64,000 nt of DNA from Mesoflavibacter zeaxanthinifaciens DSM 18436 (GTDB lineage: Bacteria > Bacteroidota > Bacteroidia > Flavobacteriales > Flavobacteriaceae): NCBI RefSeq assembly GCF_000422365.1, contig NZ_AULQ01000008.1:1-64000 (forward strand), in the 5' to 3' direction. Below, one piece after another: positions 1-11,000 of the stretch. The notes under the pieces are model-generated. The model had not been told where the DNA came from. It did not search any database and saw only the letters and a list, made by a program, of their open reading frames with translations. Position numbers and translations under genes: made by a program. How positions within the stretch are numbered: position 1 is the stretch's first letter; every line of letters begins with the position of its first letter.

Positions 1-941
1 AACGTAAAGCTTGAATCGTCTGCTGGTAATACATTTAATACAAATGTGCTTGTTGCTGGACATTGGGTTGCTGTAGTGTACTCTACCGTATAACTTGTTC
101 CTGGAGTTGCCATCGTTACTTCTCCTGTTGATGGATTGATTTGTACAGTATCGCCTGCTGGTGCTGCTGGGTTAAACGTATACGTCCCGCCTGGCATCGC
201 TACTGTATCTACAGTTCCTCCATCACAATTCGGTATCATTGTAAAGCTTGGATCATCTTCTGTTAACGTTGTAACAGTTTGCGTGCTTACTTCTGGACAT
301 GGTCCTGCGGTGGTATATTCTATCGTATATGTTGTACCGTAATCGCCACCTGTTACTTCTCCTGTTGATGCATCTATTACCACCCCAGCGCCTGGATCTG
401 GATTTAACACAAACGTTCCGCCTACATCTCCTGTTATTGCTACTGTTGCGCCATCACAAGTCGCTGTTGCCGTAAAACTTGGGTCTTCTAATGGATATAC
501 TGTTACATCTACTGTTGTCGATGCTGGACAAGTACCGTTTGTAGTATGTTCTACTGTATAGGTTGCGCCTGATGTACCGTTTGTAATCGTTCCTGTACCT
601 GAATCTATTAGCGCTCCGTCGCCTGGTAATGGATTAAAAGCATAGGTTCCGCCTGATGATACTGAACTATCTACTACAGCTCCATCACACGTTGGTTGCA
701 TCGTGAAAGTTGGATCATCTGTTGTTAATACTGTAAAGTTTACCGTAGTTGTCGTTGGACATGTACCTGTTGTTGTATAGGTTACGGTATGGGTCGATCC
801 GGATGCGGCTCCTGTTACTGTGCCTGTTGCTGAATCTATCGTTGCTCCTGTGGTTGTTAATGCAAAGGTTCCGCCTGGCGTTACGACATTACTCATTACT
901 GCACCATCACACGTTGGTGTCGCTGTAAAACTTGAATCGTC
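1..941 (-). repeat. Tandem protein repeats of 74, 77, 77 and 79 codons
   Basis: Units start at 941, 719, 488, 257 and 20 (minus strand), each opening with DD/ED-x-SFT/TFT, then a CDG motif near residue 10, a GGT(Y/F) strand, an I(D/N)xxTG(T/E)(V/I)T turn and a CP motif near the end. They are coding repeats diverged at the DNA level, not a CRISPR-like array. The fifth unit is cut by the window edge. Confidence 0.85.
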
Positions 942-3095
942 ATTGGCATTTACTATTAAATTAAATAATGGCATCACAGTTGCACTATAACACGTCGCAT
1001 CTCCCGCTGCCTCTATTCTTACATAGATTGGCTCGTTTGGTCCACCTACATAAGGACTCGTTAATGCGTTTGTGTCTGAATCTGCTTCTGCAAAACTATT
1101 ATGATACGTCACTACATAATCTGAAGCTGGCTGTGTCCCTAATACTAATAGCGTCTGACTCTCTAAATCAAATGGCTCTACACCATCATTACTCGGATTA
1201 TCACAAACTACCATATCTGACGCTGGATTGATTGTAGGTTGAGCTGTAATATTTAAAGTAAATGTTTCAGACTCATAACAACCTGTATTTAGATACTCTA
1301 CTCTAACATAAATAGTTTGAGGATTACCTAAAGTAGCTGTTGTCGTGTAAGTATCTGGTGTTGGTATTGGATTAGTATCAGCATCTGCGTCTGCCTGACT
1401 TTCATGATAAGTTATAACTAAATCTGAAGGAATTGCTGATGGTGCTAATATCGGAGTGTCATTTTCTGTTAAATCAAAAATATAAGGTGGCGCTCCTGGA
1501 TTACACATAAATAAATCATCTGGTTCTCCATTATCTACTTCTGGATAAACATCAATACAAACTGTCTCTGTATATTCACATCCAAAATCATTTAAAACTC
1601 TGTAAGTATAACAATGTTGACCAGGCGTAGAAGGCTGAACAGTAATATCGTTTCCTGACGTACTAACAATAGAAGGGTCTGAATCCCAAGCTTCTGATGT
1701 TGTTACTGGTGTAAAAGAATATTCTGGAGGTTGTAATGTAGGATCAAACTCTATACTCCATGAAAAAATATAACCATTATCAATTGATAAATTATCTATT
1801 ATTTCTATACACCAATCTCCATTTAAAGGGCTTCCTAACAAATCAGATAGATTTCCTTCAGGAAGATAAGTTCCTGGTGTAATAGAATTATTTGGAGGAT
1901 TAGAACCAGCAGTAATTGTTGGTCCATTTTCTATAGTTACTGTCCCTGTACTAGAGAAACAGTAATCTGCGCCTGTACCTGGCGTATTAGTTCCATCGTC
2001 ATTTGCTCCTCCTAGGTATGTACCATTACCTCCTGGGTAACCTTTAAGCACAGCTGTTTGACCATTTGGACTTATAATATTAATATCTAAATCTCCCATA
2101 TAAGAATGCTCCATATTAACACAAATTGCAACAATTTGATTTACATCCGTTAATGTTAATGAAGATTCGTAACAATCAACTGTTACACATGTTTGGTATG
2201 TGGCTCCAGAACCATCAGGTAAAAATGTAGTACCACTTACTGGCGGAGTACAATCATTAATAAATTCTACTTGATTTGCTACTCCCGTTAAGGTTACCTG
2301 TTCTCCAAAACATGCTGTTGAAGCAGATGCAGTAGTACCTGTAAAGTCAGGCTCTGTACTTACTTGTATAACTTGATTGATTAAATTGGTATTACTACAA
2401 CCTGATGGATCAGGATCTGTATTTGTATCTGTAACATTTAAATTCACAATATACACACCTGGATTAGGGTAAGAAAAAGTTGCTGTTTGACCAGAAACTG
2501 TATTTCCATCTCCTAAATCCCATTCGTACGTTGCTCCAGTACCATCTACAGAAAAGTTAGCACTTCCGTTTAATGTTATAGGATCTCCTGGACAAACTCT
2601 TATATATCCATCTCCATTTGGAGCTGGTGAAGATGAATCTAATTGCGAAACAATAGTTTGACATGGTTCATAACAAGATACATTTGCTTCCCAACCAGTT
2701 GTATTAGCAGAAGCATCTGATGTGAATTCGATAGTAAGACATCCTGTTGGATTGTTTGGTGTAGCAGAAACAAAACCTGGGTTTGCTGAAGCTCCACCAC
2801 CAGAGAATGTTCCAAAAGCATTTGCTGCTGTACTATCACCATCATAAATAGTCATTTCATCAGTACCATTTTGGGTGCTAAAAGCAACAAAGTCTAATTG
2901 TACCTGCTGTCCAGGAGTATCTGGACATATAGTTAATATAAAACTTTCATCATTAGCGTAGTTACCTGCACTTCCACCTGAATCATAAAATACGCCTCCA
3001 CATTGACTTACAGTTGTGGTTTGCATAGTTATGTCTTGAGAAAACACAAAAAAAACGTTTAGTAATAGAGTTATAGTAAGTAAAAACTTTTTCAT
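1..3095 (-). CDS. Giant secreted multidomain surface protein (CUB, PKD, P-domain-like, tandem repeats), 3' end outside window
   Basis: The frame is open for 1031 codons from an ATG at 3095 to the window edge, so the C terminus is missing. Residues 1-20 form a signal peptide ending FVFSQ. A CUB-like domain follows (about 30-140, with TIYDGDS and a Cys pair), then a PKD domain (about 165-220, YEWDLGDG), a region resembling the proprotein-convertase P domain (about 305-450, MGDLDINIISPNG), two flavobacterial modules of the FDLT...TYHES...IYVRVE type (about 518-700), and at least four tandem repeats of 74-79 residues. Such proteins are usually exported by the type IX system through a C-terminal signal; that end is not visible here, so this is inference. 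A cell-surface adhesin or gliding-related role is likely, exact function unknown. Confidence 0.85.
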   Translation of the reverse strand, partial: MKKFLLTITLLLNVFFVFSQDITMQTTTVSQCGGVFYDSGGSAGNYANDESFILTICPDTPGQQVQLDFVAFSTQNGTDEMTIYDGDSTAANAFGTFSGGGASANPGFVSATPNNPTGCLTIEFTSDASANTTGWEANVSCYEPCQTIVSQLDSSSPAPNGDGYIRVCPGDPITLNGSANFSVDGTGATYEWDLGDGNTVSGQTATFSYPNPGVYIVNLNVTDTNTDPDPSGCSNTNLINQVIQVSTEPDFTGTTASASTACFGEQVTLTGVANQVEFINDCTPPVSGTTFLPDGSGATYQTCVTVDCYESSLTLTDVNQIVAICVNMEHSYMGDLDINIISPNGQTAVLKGYPGGNGTYLGGANDDGTNTPGTGADYCFSSTGTVTIENGPTITAGSNPPNNSITPGTYLPEGNLSDLLGSPLNGDWCIEIIDNLSIDNGYIFSWSIEFDPTLQPPEYSFTPVTTSEAWDSDPSIVSTSGNDITVQPSTPGQHCYTYRVLNDFGCEYTETVCIDVYPEVDNGEPDDLFMCNPGAPPYIFDLTENDTPILAPSAIPSDLVITYHESQADADADTNPIPTPDTYTTTATLGNPQTIYVRVEYLNTGCYESETFTLNITAQPTINPASDMVVCDNPSNDGVEPFDLESQTLLVLGTQPASDYVVTYHNSFAEADSDTNALTSPYVGGPNEPIYVRIEAAGDATCYSATVMPLFNLIVNANDDSSFTATPTCDGAVMSNVVTPGGTFALTTTGATIDSATGTVTGAASGSTHTVTYTTTGTCPTTTTVNFTVLTTDDPTFTMQPTCDGAVVDSSVSSGGTYAFNPLPGDGALIDSGTGTITNGTSGATYTVEHTTNGTCPASTTVDVTVYPLEDPSFTATATCDGATVAITGDVGGTFVLNPDPGAGVVIDASTGEVTGGDYGTTYTIEYTTAGPCPEVSTQTVTTLTEDDPSFTMIPNCDGGTVDTVAMPGGTYTFNPAAPAGDTVQINPSTGEVTMATPGTSYTVEYTTATQCPATSTFVLNVLPADDSSFT

Positions 3096-3130
3096 TTTGT
3101 AATAATTTGAAAGTAAAATCTAGCGACTAG

Positions 3131-3604
3131 TTATTTTTTTAAATTTTGAGCCTTTATAACAATATAATATTGTGTATTATCAATTCTGTATATCGCAGAA
3201 CCAACTTTAAAAAATTCTAAATTATATTTTAAAGGATTAAATGTGTTTATATCAAAAACCTGATCTCTTTTAAGCTCTTTATTATAATTATTGAACAAAC
3301 CAACTGTTGAAAGTAAAGTCACTTTACTTTTTGAGTTATAATGAGGTAGCTTTGTAATTAATAATCTATTTCTTAATAAATGTTTTAAATCCTTAATTTT
3401 TTGTGGTCTACTCAAAACATATTTTTCTAATTTGTCTTGATAAACTTCTTTAAGCATCCCTAATTCTTTTGCAGTAAAAGGAGCTTCTAAATTATCTCCA
3501 TATTTAACTGGCTGCGTTTTTAATTTTCTATTGTTTTGAGCATTAACGTTTTGCACAGTAAAAACAATCGCAAAAAAAGATATTAGCAATAATATACGTC
3601 TCAT
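3131..3604 (-). CDS. Small secreted protein of unknown function
   Basis: Product of 157 residues with an N-terminal signal peptide (hydrophobic 3-20, cleavage near VNAQ) and a basic, otherwise soluble mature part with no motif I recognise. It starts at an ATG and ends 35 bases before the giant surface-protein gene on the same strand, so the two are probably cotranscribed. Its role may be tied to that protein, but the sequence does not show how. I do not recognise the family. Confidence 0.7.
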   Translation of the reverse strand: MRRILLLISFFAIVFTVQNVNAQNNRKLKTQPVKYGDNLEAPFTAKELGMLKEVYQDKLEKYVLSRPQKIKDLKHLLRNRLLITKLPHYNSKSKVTLLSTVGLFNNYNKELKRDQVFDINTFNPLKYNLEFFKVGSAIYRIDNTQYYIVIKAQNLKK

Positions 3605-3758
3605 AGTATTTTCTGAAATAATAAATTAAGACGGAAAATTAAGAAATTTTTAATAAACATTATGTTAATTAAAGAATGTAATTTACTTTTCAATGCTATT
3701 AAGTTTAAAACTTGCTAATTATTAACTTTAATTAAACTATTAGATTTTAATAATTGAT

Positions 3759-3766
3759 TATCTTTG
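3759..3766 (+). promoter_or_regulatory. Possible -7 box for folE
   Basis: TATCTTTG matches the Bacteroidota TAnnTTTG element and lies 33 bases before the folE ATG. No TTTG or TTG box is found 19-23 bases upstream, so this is a half match. Confidence 0.4.
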
Positions 3767-3799
3767 CAAACTATTTTAAACATCACATTTTTTATATAA

Positions 3800-4486
3800 A
3801 TGAAGATTGATAACTCTGTAGAAAACATAGACAATAATGATCCTATTGGCGAAAACCATATAGGCACAAGTCATGACACACCGCTTAGACCTGATGCTTT
3901 TGCAATTTCTGACAAAGAAAAAATAGAAAGTATAAAAAAAGACGTAACAAACATAATGAATACCCTAGGTTTAGACCTAACAGACGACAGTCTAAAAGGG
4001 ACACCTAACCGAGTAGCAAAAATGTTTGTAAACGAAATTTTTGGTGGGTTAAACCCAGATAAAAAACCTAACGCGTCAACATTTGATAACAAATATCAAT
4101 ATGGAGAAATGTTGGTTGAAAAAAACATCACTGTATACTCTACTTGCGAGCATCATTTGTTACCAATAGTAGGACGCGCTCATGTCGCTTACATTTCTAA
4201 TGGAAGTGTAGTTGGGCTTTCTAAAATGAATCGTATTGTAGATTATTACGCAAAACGACCACAGGTACAAGAACGTTTAACCATTCAAATAGTAAAAGAA
4301 TTACAAGATGTTTTAGGTACTGAAGACGTAGCATGTGTTATTGATGCTAAGCATTTATGCGTAAACTCTAGAGGCATTAGAGATATTGAAAGTAGCACCG
4401 TAACTTCTGAGTTTGGAGGCGCTTTTAAAAACAAAGAAACTAAACGCGAATTTTTAGATTACATCAAATTAGAGACTAAATTTTAG
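3800..4486 (+). CDS. folE: GTP cyclohydrolase I
   Basis: Converts GTP to 7,8-dihydroneopterin triphosphate, the first step of folate/tetrahydropterin synthesis in the cytoplasm. The 228-residue product has the expected zinc-site pattern: Cys116 and His119 in STCEHHLLP and Cys187 in [10 protein letters not shown], plus the conserved QERLT segment. The N-terminal 35 residues are a variable extension common in this family. The gene is followed after 8 bases by cysS on the same strand, implying cotranscription. Length and motifs agree fully with type I (FolE) enzymes. Confidence 0.97.
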   Translation: MKIDNSVENIDNNDPIGENHIGTSHDTPLRPDAFAISDKEKIESIKKDVTNIMNTLGLDLTDDSLKGTPNRVAKMFVNEIFGGLNPDKKPNASTFDNKYQYGEMLVEKNITVYSTCEHHLLPIVGRAHVAYISNGSVVGLSKMNRIVDYYAKRPQVQERLTIQIVKELQDVLGTEDVACVIDAKHLCVNSRGIRDIESSTVTSEFGGAFKNKETKREFLDYIKLETKF

Positions 4487-4494
4487 TATCAATC

Positions 4495-5979
4495 ATGCAA
4501 CTTTACCAAAACCAAAATATTAAAATATACAACTCTTTAACAGGAGAAAAAGAACAATTTAAATCAATACATGAAGGTAGCGTTGGTATGTACGTTTGTG
4601 GACCAACTGTTTACAGTAATGTACACCTAGGTAACGTTAGAACATTTATGTCTTTTGATGTTATTTTTAGATATTTAAAATATTTAGGTTACAAAGTAAG
4701 ATATGTACGTAATATTACAGATGCTGGACATTTAGAGAATGATGCAGATGTAGGTGAAGACCGTATTGCTAAAAAAGCACGTTTAGAAGAAATAGAACCT
4801 ATGGAGGTCGTACAACGTTACACTGTAGATTTTCATAATATTCTAAATACTTTTAATTTTTTACCACCAAGTATAGAACCAACTGCAACAGGTCATATTA
4901 TTGAGCAAATAGAACTTATTAAAACAATAATTGACAATGGTTTTGCTTATGAAGTAAATGGCTCTGTTTATTTTGATGTACACAAGTACAACGAAAGTAA
5001 TGAATATGGAATTTTAAGTAAGCGTAAACTTGAAGACCTAATACACAACACACGTGAACTTGATGGGCAATCTGATAAGAAAAACCCTCAAGATTTTGCG
5101 CTTTGGAAAAAAGCAGAACCTGCTCACATTATGCGTTGGCCATCTCCTTGGAGTGATGGTTTTCCTGGTTGGCACTTAGAGTGTACAGCAATGAGCACTA
5201 AATATTTAGGTGAACATTTTGATATACATGGTGGCGGAATGGATTTAAAATTCCCACACCACGAGTGCGAAATTGCTCAAAACCAAGCAGCAAAAGGAAA
5301 ATCTCCAGTTAACTATTGGATGCATGCTAACATGCTAATCATGAATGGTAAAAAAATGGCAAAGTCAACCGGTAATTTTATTTTACCAAACGAAATTTTT
5401 ACAGGAGACAACCCACATATTACTAAAGCATTTACACCAAGCGTTGCTCGTTTCTTCATGCTACAAGCACATTATAGAAGTGTTTTAGATTTTACAAACG
5501 ATGGTTTATTAGCTGCAGAAAAAGGATATAACAGATTAATGGAAGCTGTTAAGTCTTTATCAGAATTAAAAATTTCTGATAAAAGTAGCATCGATATTAA
5601 TGCTTGGAAACAAAAGTGTTTTGAAGCTATGAATGACGATTTTAATTCACCTATTTTAATAGCCAACCTTTTTGAAGCTGTAAAATATATCAATCAAATA
5701 AAAGATGGTACAGTAACAATAACTAAAGAAGATTTAGAGACGCTTACAAAAACCATTAACGATTTCACTTTTGATATTTTAGGATTAAAAGATGATACTA
5801 TTCAAACTAATACAGGTACTGACAAATTATCTGGCACAGTAGAGCTTTTAATAAAATTACGTCAAGAAGCAAGAGCTAATAAAGACTTTGCTTTAAGTGA
5901 TAAAATTAGAGACGAATTAGCCGAAGTAGGCATAAAACTTAAAGACGGTAAAGACGGTACAACCTTTACTACAAATTAA
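4495..5979 (+). CDS. cysS: Cysteinyl-tRNA synthetase
   Basis: Class I aminoacyl-tRNA synthetase that charges tRNA-Cys. The 494-residue product carries the HIGH-type motif HLGN at 44-47 and the KMSKS-type motif KMAKS at 287-291. Predicted zinc ligands are Cys35, Cys230, His255 and Glu259, matching the CysRS pattern that discriminates cysteine from serine. The C-terminal part is the helical anticodon-stem-binding domain. It follows folE by 8 bases and is closed by a hairpin terminator before yidD. Confidence 0.97.
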   Translation: MQLYQNQNIKIYNSLTGEKEQFKSIHEGSVGMYVCGPTVYSNVHLGNVRTFMSFDVIFRYLKYLGYKVRYVRNITDAGHLENDADVGEDRIAKKARLEEIEPMEVVQRYTVDFHNILNTFNFLPPSIEPTATGHIIEQIELIKTIIDNGFAYEVNGSVYFDVHKYNESNEYGILSKRKLEDLIHNTRELDGQSDKKNPQDFALWKKAEPAHIMRWPSPWSDGFPGWHLECTAMSTKYLGEHFDIHGGGMDLKFPHHECEIAQNQAAKGKSPVNYWMHANMLIMNGKKMAKSTGNFILPNEIFTGDNPHITKAFTPSVARFFMLQAHYRSVLDFTNDGLLAAEKGYNRLMEAVKSLSELKISDKSSIDINAWKQKCFEAMNDDFNSPILIANLFEAVKYINQIKDGTVTITKEDLETLTKTINDFTFDILGLKDDTIQTNTGTDKLSGTVELLIKLRQEARANKDFALSDKIRDELAEVGIKLKDGKDGTTFTTN

Positions 5980-5983
5980 TATT

Positions 5984-6010
5984 AAATCCTCTCTACATGA
6001 GAGGATTTTT
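5984..6010 (+). terminator. Intrinsic terminator after cysS
   Basis: Ten-base-pair perfect stem AAATCCTCTC (5984-5993) with GAGAGGATTT (5999-6008), five-base loop, and a T run. It ends just before the yidD start at 6022, so yidD is either read through or has its own promoter. Confidence 0.8.
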
Positions 6011-6021
6011 CATTTTTAACA

Positions 6022-6261
6022 ATGAAAAAACTGATTATCAAACCTTTTTTATTTCTTATAAAAGTCTATCAAACTTTTATATCTCCATTTACACCAAATA
6101 CATGTAGATATCAACCAACATGCTCACATTACACTAAAGAAGCTTTGATAACACATGGGTTAATAAAAGGTGGCTGGTTAAGTATAAAAAGAATTTTTAG
6201 CTGTCATCCTTTTGGTGGTAAAGGTTTTGATCCAGTACCTCCAAAAAAAGAAAAAGAATAA
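6022..6261 (+). CDS. yidD: Membrane protein insertion efficiency factor YidD
   Basis: A 79-residue protein with the UPF0161/YidD signature: an amphipathic N terminus, the YQxFISP segment, the Cys motif [11 protein letters not shown] and the C-terminal CHPFGGxGFDPVP. In other bacteria it assists YidC-dependent insertion of inner membrane proteins and is usually near rnpA/yidC; here it sits apart, between cysS and a converging DUF192 gene 23 bases away. Confidence 0.95.
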   Translation: MKKLIIKPFLFLIKVYQTFISPFTPNTCRYQPTCSHYTKEALITHGLIKGGWLSIKRIFSCHPFGGKGFDPVPPKKEKE

Positions 6262-6284
6262 CAACTCTATATAAAATTAAGCTA

Positions 6285-6800
6285 TTACTTAACAGGTATA
6301 GTATCTTTTACAATTCTATATTCGTAATAGTCCATTTTATCACCAACTTCTAGCAATAATTTTTCTGCAACACCAGCATTAACCTCTAATACAAATTGAG
6401 CTTTTGTTTGTGACGGTAAAGATGACTCATCAAAAGGTTGAGCATTTTCTTGAAAACTAACAATACGCTTATTGTGATCTATAAAAATTAAATCTAAAGG
6501 AAAACGTGTGTTTTTCATATAAAAACTACGTTCTCTCACGTCTGGAAACACAAATAACATACCTTGATTATCTTCCATACCATCACGATACATTAAGCCT
6601 GTTTGGATTTGGTAAGGAGTTTTTGCTATCTCTATATCAAAGATTTTAATTATGGTATCTGTTGTACCTTTAAAGAAAGTTAGTTCTCCTTCTTTTTTAA
6701 ATTCAACTTTAATTTGCTCTATTGTTTTCGTTTCTTCTTTACATGAAGTAATGCAAATAGCAAAAACTATAATTACAATTAGTGGCTTGTAAAATCTCAT
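6285..6800 (-). CDS. DUF192 family lipoprotein
   Basis: A 171-residue predicted lipoprotein: signal peptide ending in the lipobox ITSC, so the mature protein starts at Cys20. The rest is a DUF192 domain, recognisable by QIQTGLMYR, MLFVFPD, SFYMKNTRFPLDLIFID and the QAKFVLEVNAG-like end. The biochemical role of DUF192 is not established. The start codon overlaps the lgt stop by one base (TAATG), so it is translationally coupled to the enzyme that would lipidate it. Confidence 0.88.
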   Translation of the reverse strand: MRFYKPLIVIIVFAICITSCKEETKTIEQIKVEFKKEGELTFFKGTTDTIIKIFDIEIAKTPYQIQTGLMYRDGMEDNQGMLFVFPDVRERSFYMKNTRFPLDLIFIDHNKRIVSFQENAQPFDESSLPSQTKAQFVLEVNAGVAEKLLLEVGDKMDYYEYRIVKDTIPVK

Positions 6801-7726
6801 TAGATATTAGTTTTTTTTGGTTTAAAAGTGAACATAAAATATAAGCCTATAAGTATAAACGGAATACTTAATAATTGTCCTGTATTTAACAACCAATCTG
6901 CACGTTCTGGATTTTGGGCTTCTTTTACAAACTCTACAAAAAATCTTACTGTCCAAAGCAATACTAAAAACAGACCAAATAAGAAACCACGTTGTTCTCC
7001 TTTATTTGTTTTTAAATAAAAATATAACAGAATTAAAAACACAAAAATATAACTAAAAGACTCATACAACTGTGCGGCGTGACGATACGGTACTGCTTCT
7101 AAAAGAGTGGCAAATTTTGGGTTATCTGTTACTGCTGCGTAAGCTTTTTTTACGTCTTGAATACCTGTTAGCTTTACAATTTCTGACTTGTGATAATAGT
7201 CTTGCACAAAGCGTACACCTAAGCTAGAGTCTGTTACTTTACCAATAATTTCTGAATTTATAAAATTACCAATTCTAATAAATATAGCTCCAGAAGCTAC
7301 AGGTATTACAATACGATCTAAAATCCACATTAATGATTTGTAATTATATTTTTTACGGTATAAATACATACCTATAATAATACCTATTGCTGCACCGTGA
7401 CTTGCTAATCCCTGAAAACCTGTAAACTCGAATTCTGGTTTGGTGCGTATTGGTAGAAAAATGCTTAAAAAGTCTTGACTAAATAGTTCTGGTTGGTAAA
7501 ATATTACATGACCTAATCTTGCACCTAACATAGTAGCTAAAACTGTGTAAATAAATAAAGGATCAAGATATTCTAATTTTATTTTTTCGCGCTTAAAGAT
7601 ATAGCTCATTATTTTATGTCCTAAAACAAATGCTATAATCCACATTAAACTATAAAAATGAATTTTGAAGTTCCCTGCTATATCTATTCCTGTTATTGGA
7701 TTCCAGTCAAATTTTAATGCGTACAT
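6800..7726 (-). CDS. lgt: Prolipoprotein diacylglyceryl transferase
   Basis: Integral inner membrane enzyme that transfers diacylglycerol from phosphatidylglycerol to the lipobox cysteine of prolipoproteins. The 308-residue product is strongly hydrophobic with about seven membrane segments and contains the Lgt signature RIGNFINSEIIG and the HGAAIG segment (family HGG-type motif) upstream of it. Its stop overlaps the start of the DUF192 lipoprotein gene by one base. Confidence 0.96.
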   Translation of the reverse strand: MYALKFDWNPITGIDIAGNFKIHFYSLMWIIAFVLGHKIMSYIFKREKIKLEYLDPLFIYTVLATMLGARLGHVIFYQPELFSQDFLSIFLPIRTKPEFEFTGFQGLASHGAAIGIIIGMYLYRKKYNYKSLMWILDRIVIPVASGAIFIRIGNFINSEIIGKVTDSSLGVRFVQDYYHKSEIVKLTGIQDVKKAYAAVTDNPKFATLLEAVPYRHAAQLYESFSYIFVFLILLYFYLKTNKGEQRGFLFGLFLVLLWTVRFFVEFVKEAQNPERADWLLNTGQLLSIPFILIGLYFMFTFKPKKTNI

Positions 7727-7857
7727 ACTATTTTTTTTGCGATTGTAAATATAGTATTTATGCTTTAGTTATAAATGAAATTAACGCAGGTTTATTAATT
7801 ACTTAAAGTATTTTAATAAGAAAAAATATTAAATCAATTTATATTTTATAAGTAGTT

Positions 7858-7950
7858 GCGTTAGGGATTGAGCTATTGTTGGAGCACATCTTTGATTGCG
7901 ACTAGCGAAAGCCCGACGCACTTTTGCCCTAAAGCAAAAGTGGGTAACGC
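7858..7950. repeat. REP-like palindromic element between secDF and lgt
   Basis: Non-coding and much richer in G+C than its surroundings. An outer inverted repeat GCGTTA (7858-7863) / TAACGC (7945-7950) encloses a perfect nine-base stem CACTTTTGC (7919-7927) / GCAAAAGTG (7934-7942). Similar GCGTTAGGGATTG-type intergenic elements are, to my recollection, scattered through flavobacterial genomes; I cannot count copies here and see only one in this window. It may be a REP or MITE-like repeat rather than a gene. Confidence 0.55.
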
Positions 7951-7965
7951 CCAAAATAATTGCAT

Positions 7966-8002
7966 AAAAAAAGCCTTTTTACAAGTGCAAAAAGGCTTTT
8001 TT
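7966..8002 (-). terminator. Intrinsic terminator after secDF
   Basis: Stem AAAAAGCCTTTTT-type arm (7966-7980) pairs with AAAAAGGCTTTTTT (7989-8002) across an eight-base loop; A/T runs on both sides make it potentially bidirectional. It starts 20 bases beyond the secDF stop. Confidence 0.8.
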
Positions 8003-8022
8003 ATTATTTGGAGTTTGAAGAA

Positions 8023-11000
8023 CTATTTTACAACAGTCTCATCAATTACTTCTTCTTTCTTTTTTAAAGCGTCTGCTGCGCCTCCTTTTTTAGCAGTATC
8101 AAACATGATTGGTGTTGCGATAAATAATGATGAATATGTACCTACAATTACACCTACGATTAAGGCAAACATAAATCCTCTAATAGATTCGCCACCAAAA
8201 ATAAAGATAGCTAATAACACTACTAATGTTGTTAAAGAGGTGTTTAATGTACGGCTTAATGTGCTGCTTAATGATTTGTCAATTACTTCTGTAAATGGCC
8301 AATTGGTATGCTCGTTAAAGAACTCACGAATACGGTCAAATACAACCACGGTATCGTTTAACGAGTAACCGATTACGGTAAGAATTGCTGCAATAAATGC
8401 TTGATCAATTTCCATTGAGAATGGCATAAACTTGTATGTTAATGAGAATACACCTAATACAATAATAACATCATGGAAAACAGCCGCTACTGCACCAAGA
8501 GAGAATTGCCATCTTTTAAAACGGAATAAGATATATAAGAATACCACTACTAAAGATCCTAATACAGCCCAGAAAGATGCTTGTTTAATATCATCTGCGA
8601 TTGATGGACTTACTTTGTATTGATCCATAATACCTACTTGTTTGTCTGCTTTAGAAAGGTCTTTAAACTCTTCAAAAGATTGACCGTTTAAATATGGCTG
8701 TAACGCGTTGTATAGTTTTTCTCTTACTTCTTCGTCTACTTCGTTAGCAGTTTCGTTAATCTTGTATTTTGTAGAGATTTTTAAGTTATTCTCGTCTCCT
8801 ACAGTTTTTACAGATGCACTTCCAAATACTTCTGGTGTAGCTAAAGCTTCTTCTACCTCAACAGCGCTAACTGGCTCTGCAAAACGCACTTGCGTAGTAC
8901 GTCCTCCAACAAAGTCAATACCTTGATCTAACCCATTAGTAAATAAAGACCCTAAACTTACTATTAATAAAGCTCCTGAAATAATGTAAGCTACTTTACG
9001 CTTTTTAAGGAATTCGATATTAATGTTTCTGAACAAGTTTTTAGTTACACCTGTAGAGAAATCTAATTTCCCTCCTTTATTTACATACCAGTCAATTAAT
9101 AATCTTGTAATAAAAATTGCTGTAAATAAAGATGTACCAATACCGATTAATAATGTAGTTGCAAAACCTTTAATTGGTCCTGTACCAAACACAAATAAGA
9201 TTAATGCTGTTAAACCTGTAGTTATGTTAGCATCTAAGATTGATGATAAAGCGTTACTAAATCCGTCATTAATTGCAGATTTTTGATCTTTACCTTTACT
9301 TAATTCTTCTCTAATACGTTCAAAAATAAGTACGTTAGCATCTACCGACATACCTATTGTTAATACGATACCAGCAATACCAGGTAATGTTAACACTGCA
9401 CCAATACCCGATAAAATCCCGAAGATTAATAAGATATTGAATAACATTGCGATGTCTGAGAATATACCAGCTTTACCATAATAGAAAACCATCCATAATA
9501 ACACTAAAGCTAAAGCAATACCAAAAGACATTGTACCACTATCAATAGCTTCTTGACCTAAAGATGGACCAACTATACTACTTTGAATAATATCTGCTTT
9601 TGCAGGTAATTTACCAGCACGTAAAACGTTAGCTAAATCTGTTGCTTCTCTTAAAGTAAAGTCTCCAGAAATTTCGGTACTACCTCCAGCAATTGCTCCG
9701 TTAGAAGCTGTTGGCGCAGAGTATACTGTGTTATCTAAAACTACTGCAATTTGACCTTGAGTCTTGTAAGCTTCTCCGGTCATTTCTTCCCAAATCTTAG
9801 CGCCTTTACTGTTCATTTGCATACTTACAACAACTTTGTTTGCTTGATTGTAAGTTTGACGCGCGTCTGTAACTACTGCACCACTTAATGGTGGCTCTCC
9901 ATCTCTGTTTCCTTGTAAAACATATAAATCTACTACTTCGCTATCTTCTGCTACTTTACCAAATACAAATTTTGTGTAACGTAACTCTGCAGGTAATTTT
10001 GCTCTTACCTCTGGCATAGCTAAAAGTTTAGCTACTTGCTCTTTATCTTCTACTTTAACTTGTGCTAAAGTTGCCCCAAAACCAGGACCAACAAAAAGAT
10101 CTAATAAAGGATTGTTTTCTACAACTGTTTCATCTTCTTCTCCTGTTAAGTCTGCAATAGCTTGCTCTTCTTCAGTCATCTCTTCTTCATCTGCAGTTGC
10201 TTGATCTGCTTTAGCTTCTCCTTCTTTTGCTTTTAATACTTCATTAGCATCAAGTAAAAATTGACTAAATAATTGAGAGTTTGAACCATACCAAAACTCT
10301 AATTGCGCTGTTGTTGTTATTAAATCTGTAGCTCTTTCTACATCTTTAACACCTGGTAATTCTAATAATACACGACCAGAGTTACCTAAACGTTGGATGT
10401 TTGGAGACGTTACACCAAACTCGTCAATACGCTTACGTAATACTTCAAAAGCAGAAACAATAGACTCGTCTATTTTTGTTTCTAAAACTACTTTAGTCTC
10501 GTCATCAGACATATTAAGATCAATCTCGCCTACTAAAGAACGTGTTGCAAAAATATCTGGAGATGCTAATTTTTTATCTCCTTTGATAGCGTCAAAAGCA
10601 ACAAAAAAATCTTCTAAATATGTATTTTGACTATTTTTCTGAATTTCATCTGCATCATCTAATGCTTTTCTAAAAGTTGGATCTGTACTTCCGTCTGCAA
10701 GACCAATTAAGATGTCTTTTACAGAGATTTGTAAGATAGCTTCTAAACCTCCTTTAAGGTCAAGACCTAACTTCATTGAGTTTTCTTTAACTTCAGCGTA
10801 ATCGCTTCCTAAGAAAACACTTTCTTTAGATGTTGCTAAAGAGTCTAAATATCTTGCTGCATATTCGTTTACTTTTGCGCTACGATCCTCTGCAGACGCA
10901 TCTATTTTTTGTTCTGCTACTTGTGTAGCTTCGCTCTCTACCGCATTATTTTTAAATGTGAAAGACAGCTGGTAAATACTTACCAATCCAAATAAAACTG

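Noticed and set aside
1-941. Possible CRISPR-like or satellite array
   Set aside because: Spacing is 222-237 bases, a multiple of three, and the similarity is at the protein level, so these are coding repeats.
968-1231. Plus-strand open frame inside the giant surface-protein gene
   Set aside because: Shadow of the minus-strand coding sequence; the encoded peptide is Leu/His-rich without domain features, while the opposite strand has clear modules.
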